29,080 nucleotides of DNA, taken from contig DFKT01000083.1 in assembly GCA_002373595.1 (NCBI GenBank), positions 1-29,080 of the forward strand, given 5' to 3'. Under the pieces are notes generated by a model. That model did no database searches and was not told the origin of the DNA. It saw only the letters and a program-made list of their open reading frames with translations. The DNA comes from Lachnospiraceae bacterium UBA3638. GTDB lineage: Bacteria > Bacillota > Clostridia > Lachnospirales > Lachnospiraceae. Of this stretch, positions 16,458-24,843 are shown in pieces (position 1 is the first letter of the stretch; every line of letters starts with the position of its first letter). Both the position numbers and the translations under genes were made by a program.

Positions 16458-17189
16458 ATGGCAAAACTTAAAGTTGCACTTGCATCACTCGCACTCGGCA
16501 TAGTCCTGCTCGCATCGGGACTTCCCGATCTCATCCCTATGCTGAAGGCACCGATCGACGCCGGCGTTACCGAGCCCACCGCACTTAGAAAGGGCGACCA
16601 CGTAATGATGGAGGTAAATGTTTGCTACGATTACCTCATCACCGAGACTACCACCACCGAGAAGAACGGCAAGGTACAGTCTACCAAAGAGAGCAGCAGA
16701 TATTATGCAGTACCCGTATTCGCTGTAGATGATCAGGGTGCATACATCAATCACCTTGTAGTTATCAAGGCTCCCTCCAAGGATTTCGCAGCATTCGACA
16801 AGGCTATCGAGAGATTTGATGAGTGGTGGGATGATGAGACCGGAGAGGTTGCATATCCCGAAGAGATCCTCGTTACCGTTGACGGAGTGCTCAAGAATAT
16901 GTCCGACAAGGAGCGTGGATTCGTAAAGCAGTATTTTGACGATCCCGATTTCGAGAGCTATTGCCCTGCATATGTACTCTATCCGAAGAGCAAGGGAACT
17001 CTCATCGGACTTACCGTTGTAGGAGCAGCTATCCTTATCTTTGGTATCGCATACAGCGTAGTAGGTATCGGTGCCAGCAAGAAGGAGAAGGCTGCTAAGG
17101 CTCAGCGCGCAGCACAGGCAGCAGCTACCGGATACTACAATGCACCTCAGGATGCAACCTTCAACAACGATCCTAACGGATTCAGATGA
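16458..17189 (+). CDS. Unknown membrane protein with two helices and an external domain
   Basis: 243 residues. An N-terminal helix or uncleaved signal (residues 5-27, VALASLALGIVLLASG) and a second helix (about 180-203, GLTVVGAAILIFGIAYSVVG) flank a soluble domain that should lie outside. The domain is rich in Asp, Glu, Tyr and Trp (FDEWWDDETGEVAYPEE). A short Lys/Ala tail KKEKAAKAQRAAQAAATG ends in an Asn/Pro-rich stretch. I do not recognise the family with confidence. The stop codon overlaps the start of the pseudouridine synthase gene (ATGA), so it is in the same transcript. A strong aaaaggag site sits upstream. Confidence 0.85.
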   Translation: MAKLKVALASLALGIVLLASGLPDLIPMLKAPIDAGVTEPTALRKGDHVMMEVNVCYDYLITETTTTEKNGKVQSTKESSRYYAVPVFAVDDQGAYINHLVVIKAPSKDFAAFDKAIERFDEWWDDETGEVAYPEEILVTVDGVLKNMSDKERGFVKQYFDDPDFESYCPAYVLYPKSKGTLIGLTVVGAAILIFGIAYSVVGIGASKKEKAAKAQRAAQAAATGYYNAPQDATFNNDPNGFR

Positions 17190-17929
17190 GACTTGATAAG
17201 TATCTCTGCGAAGCAGGGATAGGAACAAGAAGTGAGGTCAAAAAACTCATTTCAAAGAAGAAAGTGACTGTTAACGATAGATGCGCCGACGATCCGGGGA
17301 TGCATATTGCCCCCGGATCTGACGCGGTCTTTGCTGACGGCAAAGAGATCACTTTCAAAGAGCATGTATATTATATGCTGAATAAGCCTGCCGGAGTCAT
17401 TACTGCCTCTAAGGACAGGAATGACAAAACGGTCCTGGACTTCTTTCCGGATGTACTTAAGGACAGACTTGAGCCTGTCGGCAGGCTTGATAAAGATACG
17501 GAGGGGCTGCTCCTTTTGACCGATGATGGAGCGCTCATCCATAGGCTCATCTCTCCGAAGTATCATGTTGATAAGGAATATGAAGTTCATATCCCTGAGA
17601 TGCTGTCGGAGGAAGCAGTTAAACGTATTGAAGAAGGACTGGATATCGGAGACGATAAACCGACGCTTCCTGCCAAGGTGAAGATACCGGACCGGATGTG
17701 CGAGCCAAAGTGCGGCGCAGTGGCGGTGATAAACCTGATAATACATGAAGGCCGTTTTCATCAGGTTAAGAGAATGGCTGAAGCGGTGGGAAGCAAAGTA
17801 CTGTATCTGAAGAGACTGCGTATGGGGAGCATTGTACTCGATGAACGTTTGGGGACGGGAGAGTACAGAGAGCTTACGCAGCAGGAAATAGACTATCTGT
17901 ATGAAGACAGTAAAGGGGGTAAACGATAA
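17186..17929 (+). CDS. rsuA: RsuA/RluB-family rRNA pseudouridine synthase
   Basis: 247 residues. An S4 RNA-binding domain opens the protein (MRLDKYLCEAGIGTRSEVKK, then VTVNDR). The catalytic domain follows: YYMLNKPAGVITASKD, VGRLDKDTEGLLLLTDDG with the catalytic Asp at 102, KEYEVHI, and HEGRFHQVKRMAEAVG, which is the usual RsuA-family late motif. It isomerises a uridine of ribosomal RNA to pseudouridine; RsuA acts on 16S U516 and RluB/RluF on 23S, and which one this is cannot be settled by eye. It overlaps the preceding gene by 4 bases and the following esterase start by 1 base (taatg), so it is translated as part of a run. The symbol marks the family. Confidence 0.93.
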   Translation: MRLDKYLCEAGIGTRSEVKKLISKKKVTVNDRCADDPGMHIAPGSDAVFADGKEITFKEHVYYMLNKPAGVITASKDRNDKTVLDFFPDVLKDRLEPVGRLDKDTEGLLLLTDDGALIHRLISPKYHVDKEYEVHIPEMLSEEAVKRIEEGLDIGDDKPTLPAKVKIPDRMCEPKCGAVAVINLIIHEGRFHQVKRMAEAVGSKVLYLKRLRMGSIVLDERLGTGEYRELTQQEIDYLYEDSKGGKR

Positions 17930-19281
17930 TGCTCAGAAAAACTACTGTTGAGAACGGTAAGATCCACGGTATTGCAGGCGCAGATCCCAGGATCACGGCA
18001 TACAAGGGAGTACCTTTTGCAAAGCCGCCTGTAGGAGAACTCAGATGGAGAGCTCCGCAGAGGCTGGATGAGAAGTGGGACGGAGAGTATTATGCGGTCG
18101 ATTTCGCACCTATCTCCGTACAGGATCAGCCCGGAGTCGGAACTGACGTGTATTGCAAAGAGTGGCATGTCGACCCCGATATTCCGATGGATGAGGACTG
18201 TCTCTACCTTAATATATGGACGCCCGCCAAGAGTGCGGATGAGAAGCTTCCTGTACTCGTATGGTTTTTTGGTGGCGGATACCAGTGGGGATACACCGCT
18301 GAGATGGAGTTTGACGGAGAGAGGATCGCAAGGAGAGGAGTCATCGTAGTAAGCGTCAACTATAGATTGGCAGCACTCGGATTCATGGTTCATCCCGAGA
18401 TAACCGCAGATGCTAAGGCACACGGAGAAGCTCCCGGCAATTTCGGACTTCTCGATCAGCAGGCGGGACTTAACTGGGTAAGGAGAAATATCGCGGCATT
18501 CGGAGGAGATCCGGACCGCATTACTATAGCAGGCCAGTCGGCAGGCGGCGGAAGCGTTATGCAACAGCTCACCTGCAAAGATAATTTTGACATCATCAAG
18601 GGTGCCGTGATCTTCAGCGGTATGATCAAGCACCCCGATCCGAAAATGGATATATTTAAACCTATTAAACTTGAGGAAGCAGAAAAGAGAGGTCAGGACT
18701 TCTTCAACTTCCTCGGCGTAAAGAATCTCACTGAAGCGAGAGCACTGGATGCCTTTGAGATCAGAGCAAAGTACGGACAGTACGCTGCAGAGCATCCGAG
18801 AGTATTCCCGATAGAGGACGGAGTATTCTGCGTGGGTGATCCGTATACCAGATTCATAAACGGTGACAGAGCAAAGGTCCCTGTATTTGCGGGCAATACC
18901 GTGGATGAATTTGTTATAGACGGAAGGAGTATAGTGGAGCCTTCTGTTAAAAACGCATTCCTTAGCTCGGGCGCTGACAATATGTACTACTACTGCTTCG
19001 AACCGGATATCCCGGGTGATGATCATCCCGGATGCTTCCACTCATGCGATCTCTGGTTCTTCTTTGAGACCTTGGGCAAATGCTGGAGACATTATGTTGG
19101 CAGACATTACGATCTCGCCAGACAGATGTGCAATTACTATGCGAACTTCGTAAAGAACGGTACACCCAATGGCAACGATCCTGACGGAAGCGTAATGCCG
19201 GAGTGGAAACCGTATACCGCATCGGAACATTTTGAGATGCATTTCACATCGGACGGAGCTAAGGGCTGTATCGGTGATTAA
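17929..19281 (+). CDS. Type-B carboxylesterase (PnbA-like)
   Basis: 450 residues, no signal peptide. Hallmarks of the carboxylesterase/cholinesterase branch of alpha/beta hydrolases: the opening VENGKIHGIAG..YKGVPFAKPPVGELRW (read in parts), DEDCLYLNIWTP, the oxyanion loop VWFFGGGYQWG, NFGLLDQQAGLNWVRRNIAAFGG region, the nucleophile elbow GQSAGGGS with S204, the probable acid E327 in NTVDEF, and H371 in FHSCDLWFF. It hydrolyses ester bonds in the cytoplasm. With GH8 and GH5 neighbours, removal of acetyl or feruloyl groups from imported xylo-oligosaccharides is a fair guess, not shown by the sequence. The start overlaps the stop of the pseudouridine synthase gene by 1 base and has aaaggggg upstream. 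Confidence 0.92.
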   Translation: MLRKTTVENGKIHGIAGADPRITAYKGVPFAKPPVGELRWRAPQRLDEKWDGEYYAVDFAPISVQDQPGVGTDVYCKEWHVDPDIPMDEDCLYLNIWTPAKSADEKLPVLVWFFGGGYQWGYTAEMEFDGERIARRGVIVVSVNYRLAALGFMVHPEITADAKAHGEAPGNFGLLDQQAGLNWVRRNIAAFGGDPDRITIAGQSAGGGSVMQQLTCKDNFDIIKGAVIFSGMIKHPDPKMDIFKPIKLEEAEKRGQDFFNFLGVKNLTEARALDAFEIRAKYGQYAAEHPRVFPIEDGVFCVGDPYTRFINGDRAKVPVFAGNTVDEFVIDGRSIVEPSVKNAFLSSGADNMYYYCFEPDIPGDDHPGCFHSCDLWFFFETLGKCWRHYVGRHYDLARQMCNYYANFVKNGTPNGNDPDGSVMPEWKPYTASEHFEMHFTSDGAKGCIGD

Positions 19282-19322
19282 GCGGGTAGCATAATACATA
19301 GGACTATTATAAGGAGAAAAGT

Positions 19323-20351
19323 ATGAGAGAGTGGAAAGGCTATAATCACGGCATAAACCTCGGCGGATGGTTTTCACAGTGTGATCACTCCGAGGACAGG
19401 TATGACAATTTCATTACCGAAGACGATATCAAAAAGATAAGCGAATGGGGACTCGACCATGTCAGACTTCCTATTGATTATAACCTGATCGCATATGACA
19501 ACGGAGAAATCAAGACCAAGGGATTCAATTATCTTGATTGTGCACTCCTCTGGTGTGAGAGACACAATCTCAATATGATCATCGATCTGCACAAGACTTT
19601 CGGATACTCCTTTGATGCGGGCGAGAAAGAGGACGGATTCTTTGAGAGAAGCGATTATCAGCAGAGATTCTACAGACTCTGGGAAGAAATCGCCAGGAGA
19701 TACGGAAACCGCGGAGAAGGTGTTGCATTCGAGCTTCTCAATGAGGTGACTGACAGGGATTATTGTGACAGATGGAATCTGATCGCCGACGAATGTATCA
19801 GAAGGATCAGAGTGATAGCTCCTCGCGTCAAGATCCTCGTCGGCGGATACTGGAATAACAGCATCGAAGCACTCAAGGATCTCAAGCCTCCTTTTGATGA
19901 GAATATCATTTATAATTTCCATTGCTATGAGCCTCTCATCTTTACTCATCAGGGAGCTCCCTGGATTCCGACTATGGATACTTCATTCAGGATCTCCATT
20001 AACTCCACTTATGCGGAGCTCAAGGAAGCCAATACCAGGATGATGTCACAGGTGGCTGTGAGCTATGATGCTTTTGATCCTGACAAGTCTCTCGGAACGG
20101 AGTATTTTGAGAAGTACTTCTCCGAGGCGGTAAGAATAGCAGAGGAGAGAAATGTACCTCTGTACTGCGGTGAGTATGGAGTCATCAACAGAGCCGAGCC
20201 GGAAGAGATAGTGAAGTGGTATGAACTCATAGGAACTACTTTTGATAAGTATAATATCGGAAGAGCTGCATGGAGTTATCGTGCGATGGATTTCGGATTC
20301 GTCGACGATCATATGGCAGGAGTTCTTGATAAGGTTATCAAATATCTGTGA
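19323..20351 (+). CDS. GH5 beta-glucanase, cytoplasmic
   Basis: 342 residues with no signal peptide and no carbohydrate-binding module. GH5 features in order: GINLGGWFSQCDH, the strand-3 Arg in GLDHVRLPIDYN, LNMIIDLHKTFG, the acid/base E141 in FELLNEVTD, the conserved His/Tyr in NFHCYEP, and the nucleophile E284 in LYCGEYGV, followed by the substrate Trp in AAWSYRAMDFGF. The retaining mechanism should cleave beta-1,4- or beta-1,3-glucans. The lack of export signals suggests it works on imported gluco-oligosaccharides. A clear aaggag site lies 6 bases before the ATG. The flavin reductase-like gene follows after 15 bases. The subfamily was not determined. Confidence 0.92.
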   Translation: MREWKGYNHGINLGGWFSQCDHSEDRYDNFITEDDIKKISEWGLDHVRLPIDYNLIAYDNGEIKTKGFNYLDCALLWCERHNLNMIIDLHKTFGYSFDAGEKEDGFFERSDYQQRFYRLWEEIARRYGNRGEGVAFELLNEVTDRDYCDRWNLIADECIRRIRVIAPRVKILVGGYWNNSIEALKDLKPPFDENIIYNFHCYEPLIFTHQGAPWIPTMDTSFRISINSTYAELKEANTRMMSQVAVSYDAFDPDKSLGTEYFEKYFSEAVRIAEERNVPLYCGEYGVINRAEPEEIVKWYELIGTTFDKYNIGRAAWSYRAMDFGFVDDHMAGVLDKVIKYL

Positions 20352-20366
20352 TCGGGAGAAATATAA

Positions 20367-20939
20367 ATGGGAAGACAAAGCTGGAAACCTTCTAATCTGC
20401 TCAATCCGCTCCCTGTAGTACTTGTGAGCTGCTGCGATAATGAAGGGCACAAGAATGTGATGACTGTAGCATGGGCGGGCACGATATGCTCCGATCCCGT
20501 GATGCTTTCGGTTTCTATCAGGAAATCAAGATACTCGTACGACATGATAAAGAGTACCGGTGAATTCGTAGTAAGCCTTGTAAATGAGCAACTTACCAAG
20601 GTTACGGATTATGTCGGAGTGAAGTCGGGAAGAGATGTTGATAAGTTTGCACTCGAAGGAGATCTTAAACTCACAGCGATCCCCTCGGAGAAGGTTAAAG
20701 CTCCGAGTATCGCCGAGAGTCCCGTATGTCTCGAGTGCGTTGTTAAGGATGTGCTCGAACTCGGATCGCACGATATGTTTATCGCTGAAGTGGTTGCGAC
20801 CAATATAGATGAAGAATATCTCGATGAGAACGGAAAGCTGGATCTTGAGAAAGCGGATCTTGTATCGTATTCACACGGAGAATACTACATCCTTGGTAAA
20901 AAGCTCGGAAAATTCGGATACTCTGTGAGGAAAAAGTAA
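20367..20939 (+). CDS. Flavin reductase-like FMN-binding protein (flavoredoxin type)
   Basis: 190 residues. The split-barrel flavin reductase domain is recognisable from PLPVVLVSCCDNEGHKNVMT, the VAWAGTICSDP loop, VSIRKSRYSYDMIKSTGEFV, LESP-like ESPVCLECVV and a late HDMFIAEVVA..VD-like VVATNIDEEYLD, ending in HGEYYILGKKLGKFGYS. Family members bind FMN and either reduce it with NAD(P)H or carry electrons (flavoredoxin in anaerobes). It is cytoplasmic. The next gene starts on the base after its stop, so the two are translationally coupled, although no functional link is evident. Confidence 0.9.
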   Translation: MGRQSWKPSNLLNPLPVVLVSCCDNEGHKNVMTVAWAGTICSDPVMLSVSIRKSRYSYDMIKSTGEFVVSLVNEQLTKVTDYVGVKSGRDVDKFALEGDLKLTAIPSEKVKAPSIAESPVCLECVVKDVLELGSHDMFIAEVVATNIDEEYLDENGKLDLEKADLVSYSHGEYYILGKKLGKFGYSVRKK

Positions 20940-21428
20940 ATGCTCGGAAATGCTGCTGGCAGAAAGATAGTATTGTACACACCTGATTATATTGCAGTCA
21001 GGATCAGAACCAACGGATCTATGCTCGAATATGCCGATATAGATGGTATCGATGCGATAAAGGTCGAGAGAGGCATACGCCTTGATGAGTATATGGGAAG
21101 AGCCGGAGCGGGAACTGCAGAGACCAAAAACATACTGTCTGCGTTCATTGATTTTATAGGGGACCTTCCTCTGGTTGGATACAATCTCGATGAATTCGGT
21201 ATGAAGATCCTCTGCAGAGAGACTGAAAGGATATGGGGCAAGGTACCGGATAATGAATACATAGATATACTTCAGCTTTCAAAGGCTTTTATCCCGGGTT
21301 TGGAAGACTACTCATTGGAAACACTTGCACAGCATTATGAGATAGAGAATTTCGATCCGTACAGAGATATGAGTATCAGCAGAGCGATAATAAAGATATA
21401 TGAGAATCTCGGACACGAGATGATTTGA
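20940..21428 (+). CDS. Degenerate DnaQ-like (3'-5' exonuclease fold) protein
   Basis: 162 residues. The middle resembles the Exo II and Exo III region of DnaQ/PolC proofreading exonucleases: FIDFIGDLPLVGYNLDEFGMKIL, then NEYIDILQLSKAFIPGLEDYSLETLAQHY. The Exo I motif (DxE in a DIETTG setting) cannot be found near the N-terminus, and the last motif has no His in the HxAxxD position (SISRAIIKIYENL). It therefore looks catalytically inactive, or is a different nucleic-acid-binding use of the fold. The start abuts the previous stop with no gap. The family call is by pattern only, hence moderate confidence; the gene itself is well supported by codon use and spacing. Confidence 0.7.
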   Translation: MLGNAAGRKIVLYTPDYIAVRIRTNGSMLEYADIDGIDAIKVERGIRLDEYMGRAGAGTAETKNILSAFIDFIGDLPLVGYNLDEFGMKILCRETERIWGKVPDNEYIDILQLSKAFIPGLEDYSLETLAQHYEIENFDPYRDMSISRAIIKIYENLGHEMI

Positions 21429-21443
21429 ACGGAGGTTTTAGTA

Positions 21444-21734
21444 ATGGCTAACAGAGAAGAATTGATATCATCACTCGCCGCATCGGTAGGACTTGCAGGG
21501 CCCGCATCTAAATATGAGCCCTCGAGATATGACAGGATGACAGGGACATTGTATTGTGACGGATATGTGATAACCGGAACGATAATAAACGAGGCACTGG
21601 CTTATTTCCAGAATATGAAGATGCGTGCGGAAAAGGAGGACAATGAACAGTCCAGACATACCGCACTTATATATAAGACTGCTATAGAGGCGATCCTTAT
21701 GATGCAAAAGGGTCACGAGAATAAAGCAGAATAA
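21444..21734 (+). CDS. Small unknown protein, 96 residues
   Basis: A perfect ggaggt site lies 8 bases before the ATG. The protein is soluble, begins MANREELISSLAASVGLAG, has a Tyr-rich stretch (KYEPSRYDRMTGTLYCDGYV) and a C-terminal amphipathic helix-like half rich in Lys, Glu and Met. No motif is recognised. It lies 15 bases after the DnaQ-like gene and 15 before the ABC ATPase gene, so it belongs to the same transcript. Real coding potential is supported by the ribosome site, spacing and codon use. Confidence 0.75.
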   Translation: MANREELISSLAASVGLAGPASKYEPSRYDRMTGTLYCDGYVITGTIINEALAYFQNMKMRAEKEDNEQSRHTALIYKTAIEAILMMQKGHENKAE

Positions 21735-21749
21735 TACGGAGGATAAGAA

Positions 21750-22535
21750 ATGAACTACAGTGATGTCATTACCGGTATCGGAATACACAAGAGTTACGGC
21801 AAGTTTGAACTCTCGATCCCGGAGCTTCATATTCCGAAGGGATATGCAACGGCTCTTATCGGAGAGAACGGCGCCGGAAAGACCACTCTTCTCAATATTC
21901 TCGCAGGCATCCGACTTGATGCCAAGGGAGACTTTACCTACTTCGAGAAGTACAAAGGCATAGAGAGTGATAAGGCTGTAAAGGAGAAGATAGGATATGT
22001 CGGACCGGACAATTACTATCTCCCTCACTGGAACACCAAGCAGGTAAAGGAGATCACCTCTCTTCTTTTCAATTCTTTTGATGCAAACAGATTTGATCTG
22101 TTCGCCAGGGAGCTTGCTCTTGATATGGAAGGCAATATGAACCTCCCCAAGAAAGTCACGGAGCTCTCCGACGGAAACAGAATGAAACTCATGCTCTGCG
22201 GAGTTCTTGCCAGAGATACCGAGATGCTTCTTCTTGATGAGCCTGCATCGCCGCTTGATCCCCTTATGCGTGACAAACTCTGCGAACTTATCAGAAATTA
22301 TATGAATGAGGGCGCGGGAGAGAGGAGTGCATTTTTCTCTACTCATAATGTAGCTGATATGGAAGCTGTCACCGATTATGCGATGATCATGGAGAACGGA
22401 ACCATAGTCGAGCAGGGATTTGTAAATGAACTGAAAGAGAAATACGCACATCTTAAGGAGGACGGGAAGCCCACGCTTACTGATATTTCCGTGGCTGTAA
22501 TGAAGGAGCATACAAGGCTTCGTCTGGGGATGTGA
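21750..22535 (+). CDS. ABC transporter ATP-binding protein
   Basis: 261 residues. Walker A is GENGAGKTT (38-46), the signature motif is ELSDGNRMKL (138-147; LSDGN in place of LSGGQ), Walker B is MLLLDEPAS, and the H-loop is FFSTHNVADM. The layout is that of the ATPase of an ABC-2-type exporter (BcrA/YtrB-like), not of a nutrient importer. It powers movement of a substrate across the membrane with the two membrane subunits encoded immediately downstream. An acggagga site lies before the ATG, and the next gene starts 1 base after its stop. The substrate is unknown; relatives export antimicrobial peptides, drugs or lipids. Confidence 0.93.
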   Translation: MNYSDVITGIGIHKSYGKFELSIPELHIPKGYATALIGENGAGKTTLLNILAGIRLDAKGDFTYFEKYKGIESDKAVKEKIGYVGPDNYYLPHWNTKQVKEITSLLFNSFDANRFDLFARELALDMEGNMNLPKKVTELSDGNRMKLMLCGVLARDTEMLLLDEPASPLDPLMRDKLCELIRNYMNEGAGERSAFFSTHNVADMEAVTDYAMIMENGTIVEQGFVNELKEKYAHLKEDGKPTLTDISVAVMKEHTRLRLGM

Positions 22536-22536
22536 T

Positions 22537-23190
22537 ATGAAGAGTTTTAAGACATATTTAGCAGTATATCCATTCCTGTACAAGATAGTCATTATCATCG
22601 TGATGCCTCTTATTGTATTTAAGACCGGATTCTCTGCATGCTTGGAAGCGGTACTTGATACATATATCAAGATGATGGCAGGCGGAATGATCGTGATGGC
22701 AGCAGAACTCTACGGAGAGTTTTATTCCATGGGAGCGATATGTACCAAGAAGCTTCCTTTTGGGGAACTGCTGATGAGCTCACCTTACGCGAAAGAGTTT
22801 GTTAAGCGATTTGCCGTGGCAGATGCGGTAAGAAAGATCGTGATCAATACACTGATCTTTACATTGCCGCAGGTGATCCTGATGATAATGGGAGAAGAGT
22901 ATGCGAGACCTTTCCTCGGACTTGCGATCGGAGTAACGGTAAGCTTTGCGGTACTCTTCGGAACATGGTTCTATAGGAATACGAGCTCCCCGCTGATGTT
23001 TATGGTAGTCCTTCTGGCTACGGCATTTGTGTTTGCATTCCTGAGTGCATTTACAGCTGTTCTTTATGCGACTTTTGTTAAGTATATTTTCTTCGTGATC
23101 AGCCTGGGACTTATGATCATGATGGTGTTTGTATCGATTCATTCGCTTGTTAAGAGCGTGGAAGGAGACTTTTATGATATCAGGCATTAA
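22537..23190 (+). CDS. ABC transporter membrane subunit 1
   Basis: 217 residues with about six hydrophobic segments (for example IVIIIVMPLIVFKTGF, GGMIVMAAELYGEF, VINTLIFTLPQVILMIM, GLAIGVTVSFAVLFGTWF, LMFMVVLLATAFVFAFL and FFVISLGLMIMMVFVSI). It has no recognised catalytic motif. Position directly after the ATPase gene, and the size, fit an ABC-2-type permease. The phrase KKLPFGELLMSSPYAKEF is matched by MAQSSPYKHEI in the next product, so the two permeases are probably distant paralogues forming a heterodimer. Confidence 0.85.
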   Translation: MKSFKTYLAVYPFLYKIVIIIVMPLIVFKTGFSACLEAVLDTYIKMMAGGMIVMAAELYGEFYSMGAICTKKLPFGELLMSSPYAKEFVKRFAVADAVRKIVINTLIFTLPQVILMIMGEEYARPFLGLAIGVTVSFAVLFGTWFYRNTSSPLMFMVVLLATAFVFAFLSAFTAVLYATFVKYIFFVISLGLMIMMVFVSIHSLVKSVEGDFYDIRH

Positions 23191-23869
23191 GGAAAATCTG
23201 AAACTCGGTTCGTCGCTTTTAAGGTACGGTTTTCAGATGAAGACCAATATAATACTGCTTGTGCTCTTTACGGTCATAGGAATTGTCGAGGATTTCGGAT
23301 CTAAGGGAGATTACATGATGGGTCTGTACTTCCTGGCGATAGTTTCCATGTACATATCACAGTTCCTTAACGGAGTATGTATGTCGGCGATGGCACAGAG
23401 CTCCCCTTACAAGCATGAGATACTCGTTGAGATACCCACGATATTCCATGCGCTCATATCAGGCGGATTCTTCGTACTCGTAGTCGTGCTGAGATTCCTG
23501 TATTCATCGATGGGTGATCTCAGTATCCTCGCTATAGCAGGACCTGTTATGTTCAGCGTGATGAGTATCATGATCTCCTGCTACAATCTGCTCATATACC
23601 GATTCCCTGTGGTTGGATATGCATTCCTTGCTGTGATCATCATGGTGCTCATGTTTGGCGGAACGTTCAATGTGCCGGCTGATATGCCCGAAGCACAGCA
23701 CGGATATCTCTCGCTTCCGATCTTTTCGTCGCTTACCACTTCGATAGTCGCAGGTATTGTGATACTGATACTCGATGTGGCTCTGTTTTACGGATTGTCT
23801 GTTGTGTTGTACAAGAAATCGCTCTCAAGGGCCATCTTTAAGAGAGCGATCGCCAGTGCCAAGAAATGA
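23174..23869 (+). CDS. ABC transporter membrane subunit 2
   Basis: 231 residues from ATG 23174 (MISGIKENLKLGSS), which has aaggaga 6 bases upstream. An in-frame start at 23129 would give a charged head unlike its partner and lies well inside the previous gene. It overlaps that gene's end by 17 bases. About six hydrophobic segments are present (NIILLVLFTVIGIV, GLYFLAIVSMYISQFL, GGFFVLVVVLRFL, MFSVMSIMISCYNLLI, YAFLAVIIMVLMFGG and a last one VAGIVILILDVALFYGLSVV). It shares the SSPYKHE phrase with subunit 1. A HAD phosphatase gene follows after 8 bases. Confidence 0.85.
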   Translation: MISGIKENLKLGSSLLRYGFQMKTNIILLVLFTVIGIVEDFGSKGDYMMGLYFLAIVSMYISQFLNGVCMSAMAQSSPYKHEILVEIPTIFHALISGGFFVLVVVLRFLYSSMGDLSILAIAGPVMFSVMSIMISCYNLLIYRFPVVGYAFLAVIIMVLMFGGTFNVPADMPEAQHGYLSLPIFSSLTTSIVAGIVILILDVALFYGLSVVLYKKSLSRAIFKRAIASAKK

Positions 23870-23877
23870 TGTGAACT

Positions 23878-24552
23878 ATGTACAGATATGTATTTTTTGA
23901 TCTTGATGGAACGCTCACTCAGTCTGAGTTCGGGATCATCAATTCGATCACATATGCACTTAACCGGATGGGAATAGAGGTGGATGACCCTGAAAGCGTG
24001 AAGCGCTTTATAGGGCCGCCTCTTATTATGGCATTCAAGGATTTCTATGGGATGTCGGATGATGATGCAACCAAAGCCGCCGGATATTACAGAGAGTATT
24101 ACAATGCGGGAGAGATCTATAATGCGCCTCTTTATGAAGGTATAGAGGATGCACTTCGCACTCTTTCGGAGAATGGATGCAAGCTCTATGTGGTTACCTC
24201 GAAACCGACAGTTTTCGCCAGGGATATAGTGGACCATTTTGATATCCTGAAATATTTCGAGGATGTAATAGGTCCCGATCTTTCCGACAGGAGTTATACC
24301 AAGGTAGAGCTTGTGGAGCGTGCGATAAATGCCGCACATGAAAAGTTTGATGCGGAAGGATCGTCTGTCGATAAAAAAGACTATATCATGATAGGCGACA
24401 GATATTACGATATCGATGGAGCTAACGGCAACAGTATCGATTCAATAGCGGTGCTCTACGGATACGGGAATCGTGAAGAATTTGAGAAGGCCGGAGCTAC
24501 ATATATTATAGAAAAAGCCTGCGAGATAGCAGACATTGCATTAGACAGATAA
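23878..24552 (+). CDS. HAD-superfamily phosphatase (phosphoglycolate phosphatase-like)
   Basis: 224 residues. HAD motif I is FFDLDGTLTQSE, with nucleophile D8 and D10; a helical cap follows (IINSITYALNRMG to YNAPLYEG); motif II is VVTSKP; motif III Lys lies in SYTKVELV; motif IV is MIGDRYYDIDGANGN. This is the Gph/PpaX branch of subfamily I HADs, which dephosphorylates small molecules such as phosphoglycolate, nucleotides or pyrophosphate. The substrate cannot be told from sequence. It closes the co-directional run that began at 15773; a degraded small gene follows 24 bases later. Confidence 0.92.
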   Translation: MYRYVFFDLDGTLTQSEFGIINSITYALNRMGIEVDDPESVKRFIGPPLIMAFKDFYGMSDDDATKAAGYYREYYNAGEIYNAPLYEGIEDALRTLSENGCKLYVVTSKPTVFARDIVDHFDILKYFEDVIGPDLSDRSYTKVELVERAINAAHEKFDAEGSSVDKKDYIMIGDRYYDIDGANGNSIDSIAVLYGYGNREEFEKAGATYIIEKACEIADIALDR

Positions 24553-24576
24553 AAGGGATCACAAAAGCAGGTGGAT

Positions 24577-24782
24577 ATGAAAAAGAGAATTGTAAAAGTA
24601 TATGCTTTAATATGTCTGGCAATGATCATGCTGTCGATGGAGGTTTTGTTGAACCCAACAGTGACGGAACGATCAATCTGAATATCGATCCACTTACCAA
24701 GATCATTTTAACCCCCGGCCAGTCTATCGAACTCGCATCTCAGTCCATGGACGCAGGCGTACATGTATTTATATCATACTGA
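24577..24782 (+). pseudogene. Small secreted-protein gene with an apparent frameshift
   Basis: ATG 24577, behind aggtgg, opens a clear signal peptide (MKKRIVKVYALICLAMIMLS) but that frame stops at 24681 after 34 codons. The frame one base back is open from 24600 or earlier to the stop at 24780-24782 and reads like the rest of a small exported domain: GGFVEPNSDGTINLNIDP then LTKIILTPGQSIELASQSMD and AGVHVFISY. Joining the two near 24630-24645 would give about 67 residues. One deleted base (or two inserted) explains it. A sequencing error or programmed -1 shift are alternatives; no canonical slippery heptamer is seen. The remainder of the 291-base gap 24553-24843 shows nothing else. Confidence 0.6.
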
Positions 24783-24843
24783 TCAGTTGTTAGAGTTACT
24801 AATGATAATTATTTGATTCATAAGATACAAGGAGGATATACCC

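Noticed and set aside
24787..24809. Promoter ahead of yqeY (TTGTTA and GATAAT)
   Set aside because: The spacing between the two boxes is only 11 bases, so it does not form a usual promoter.
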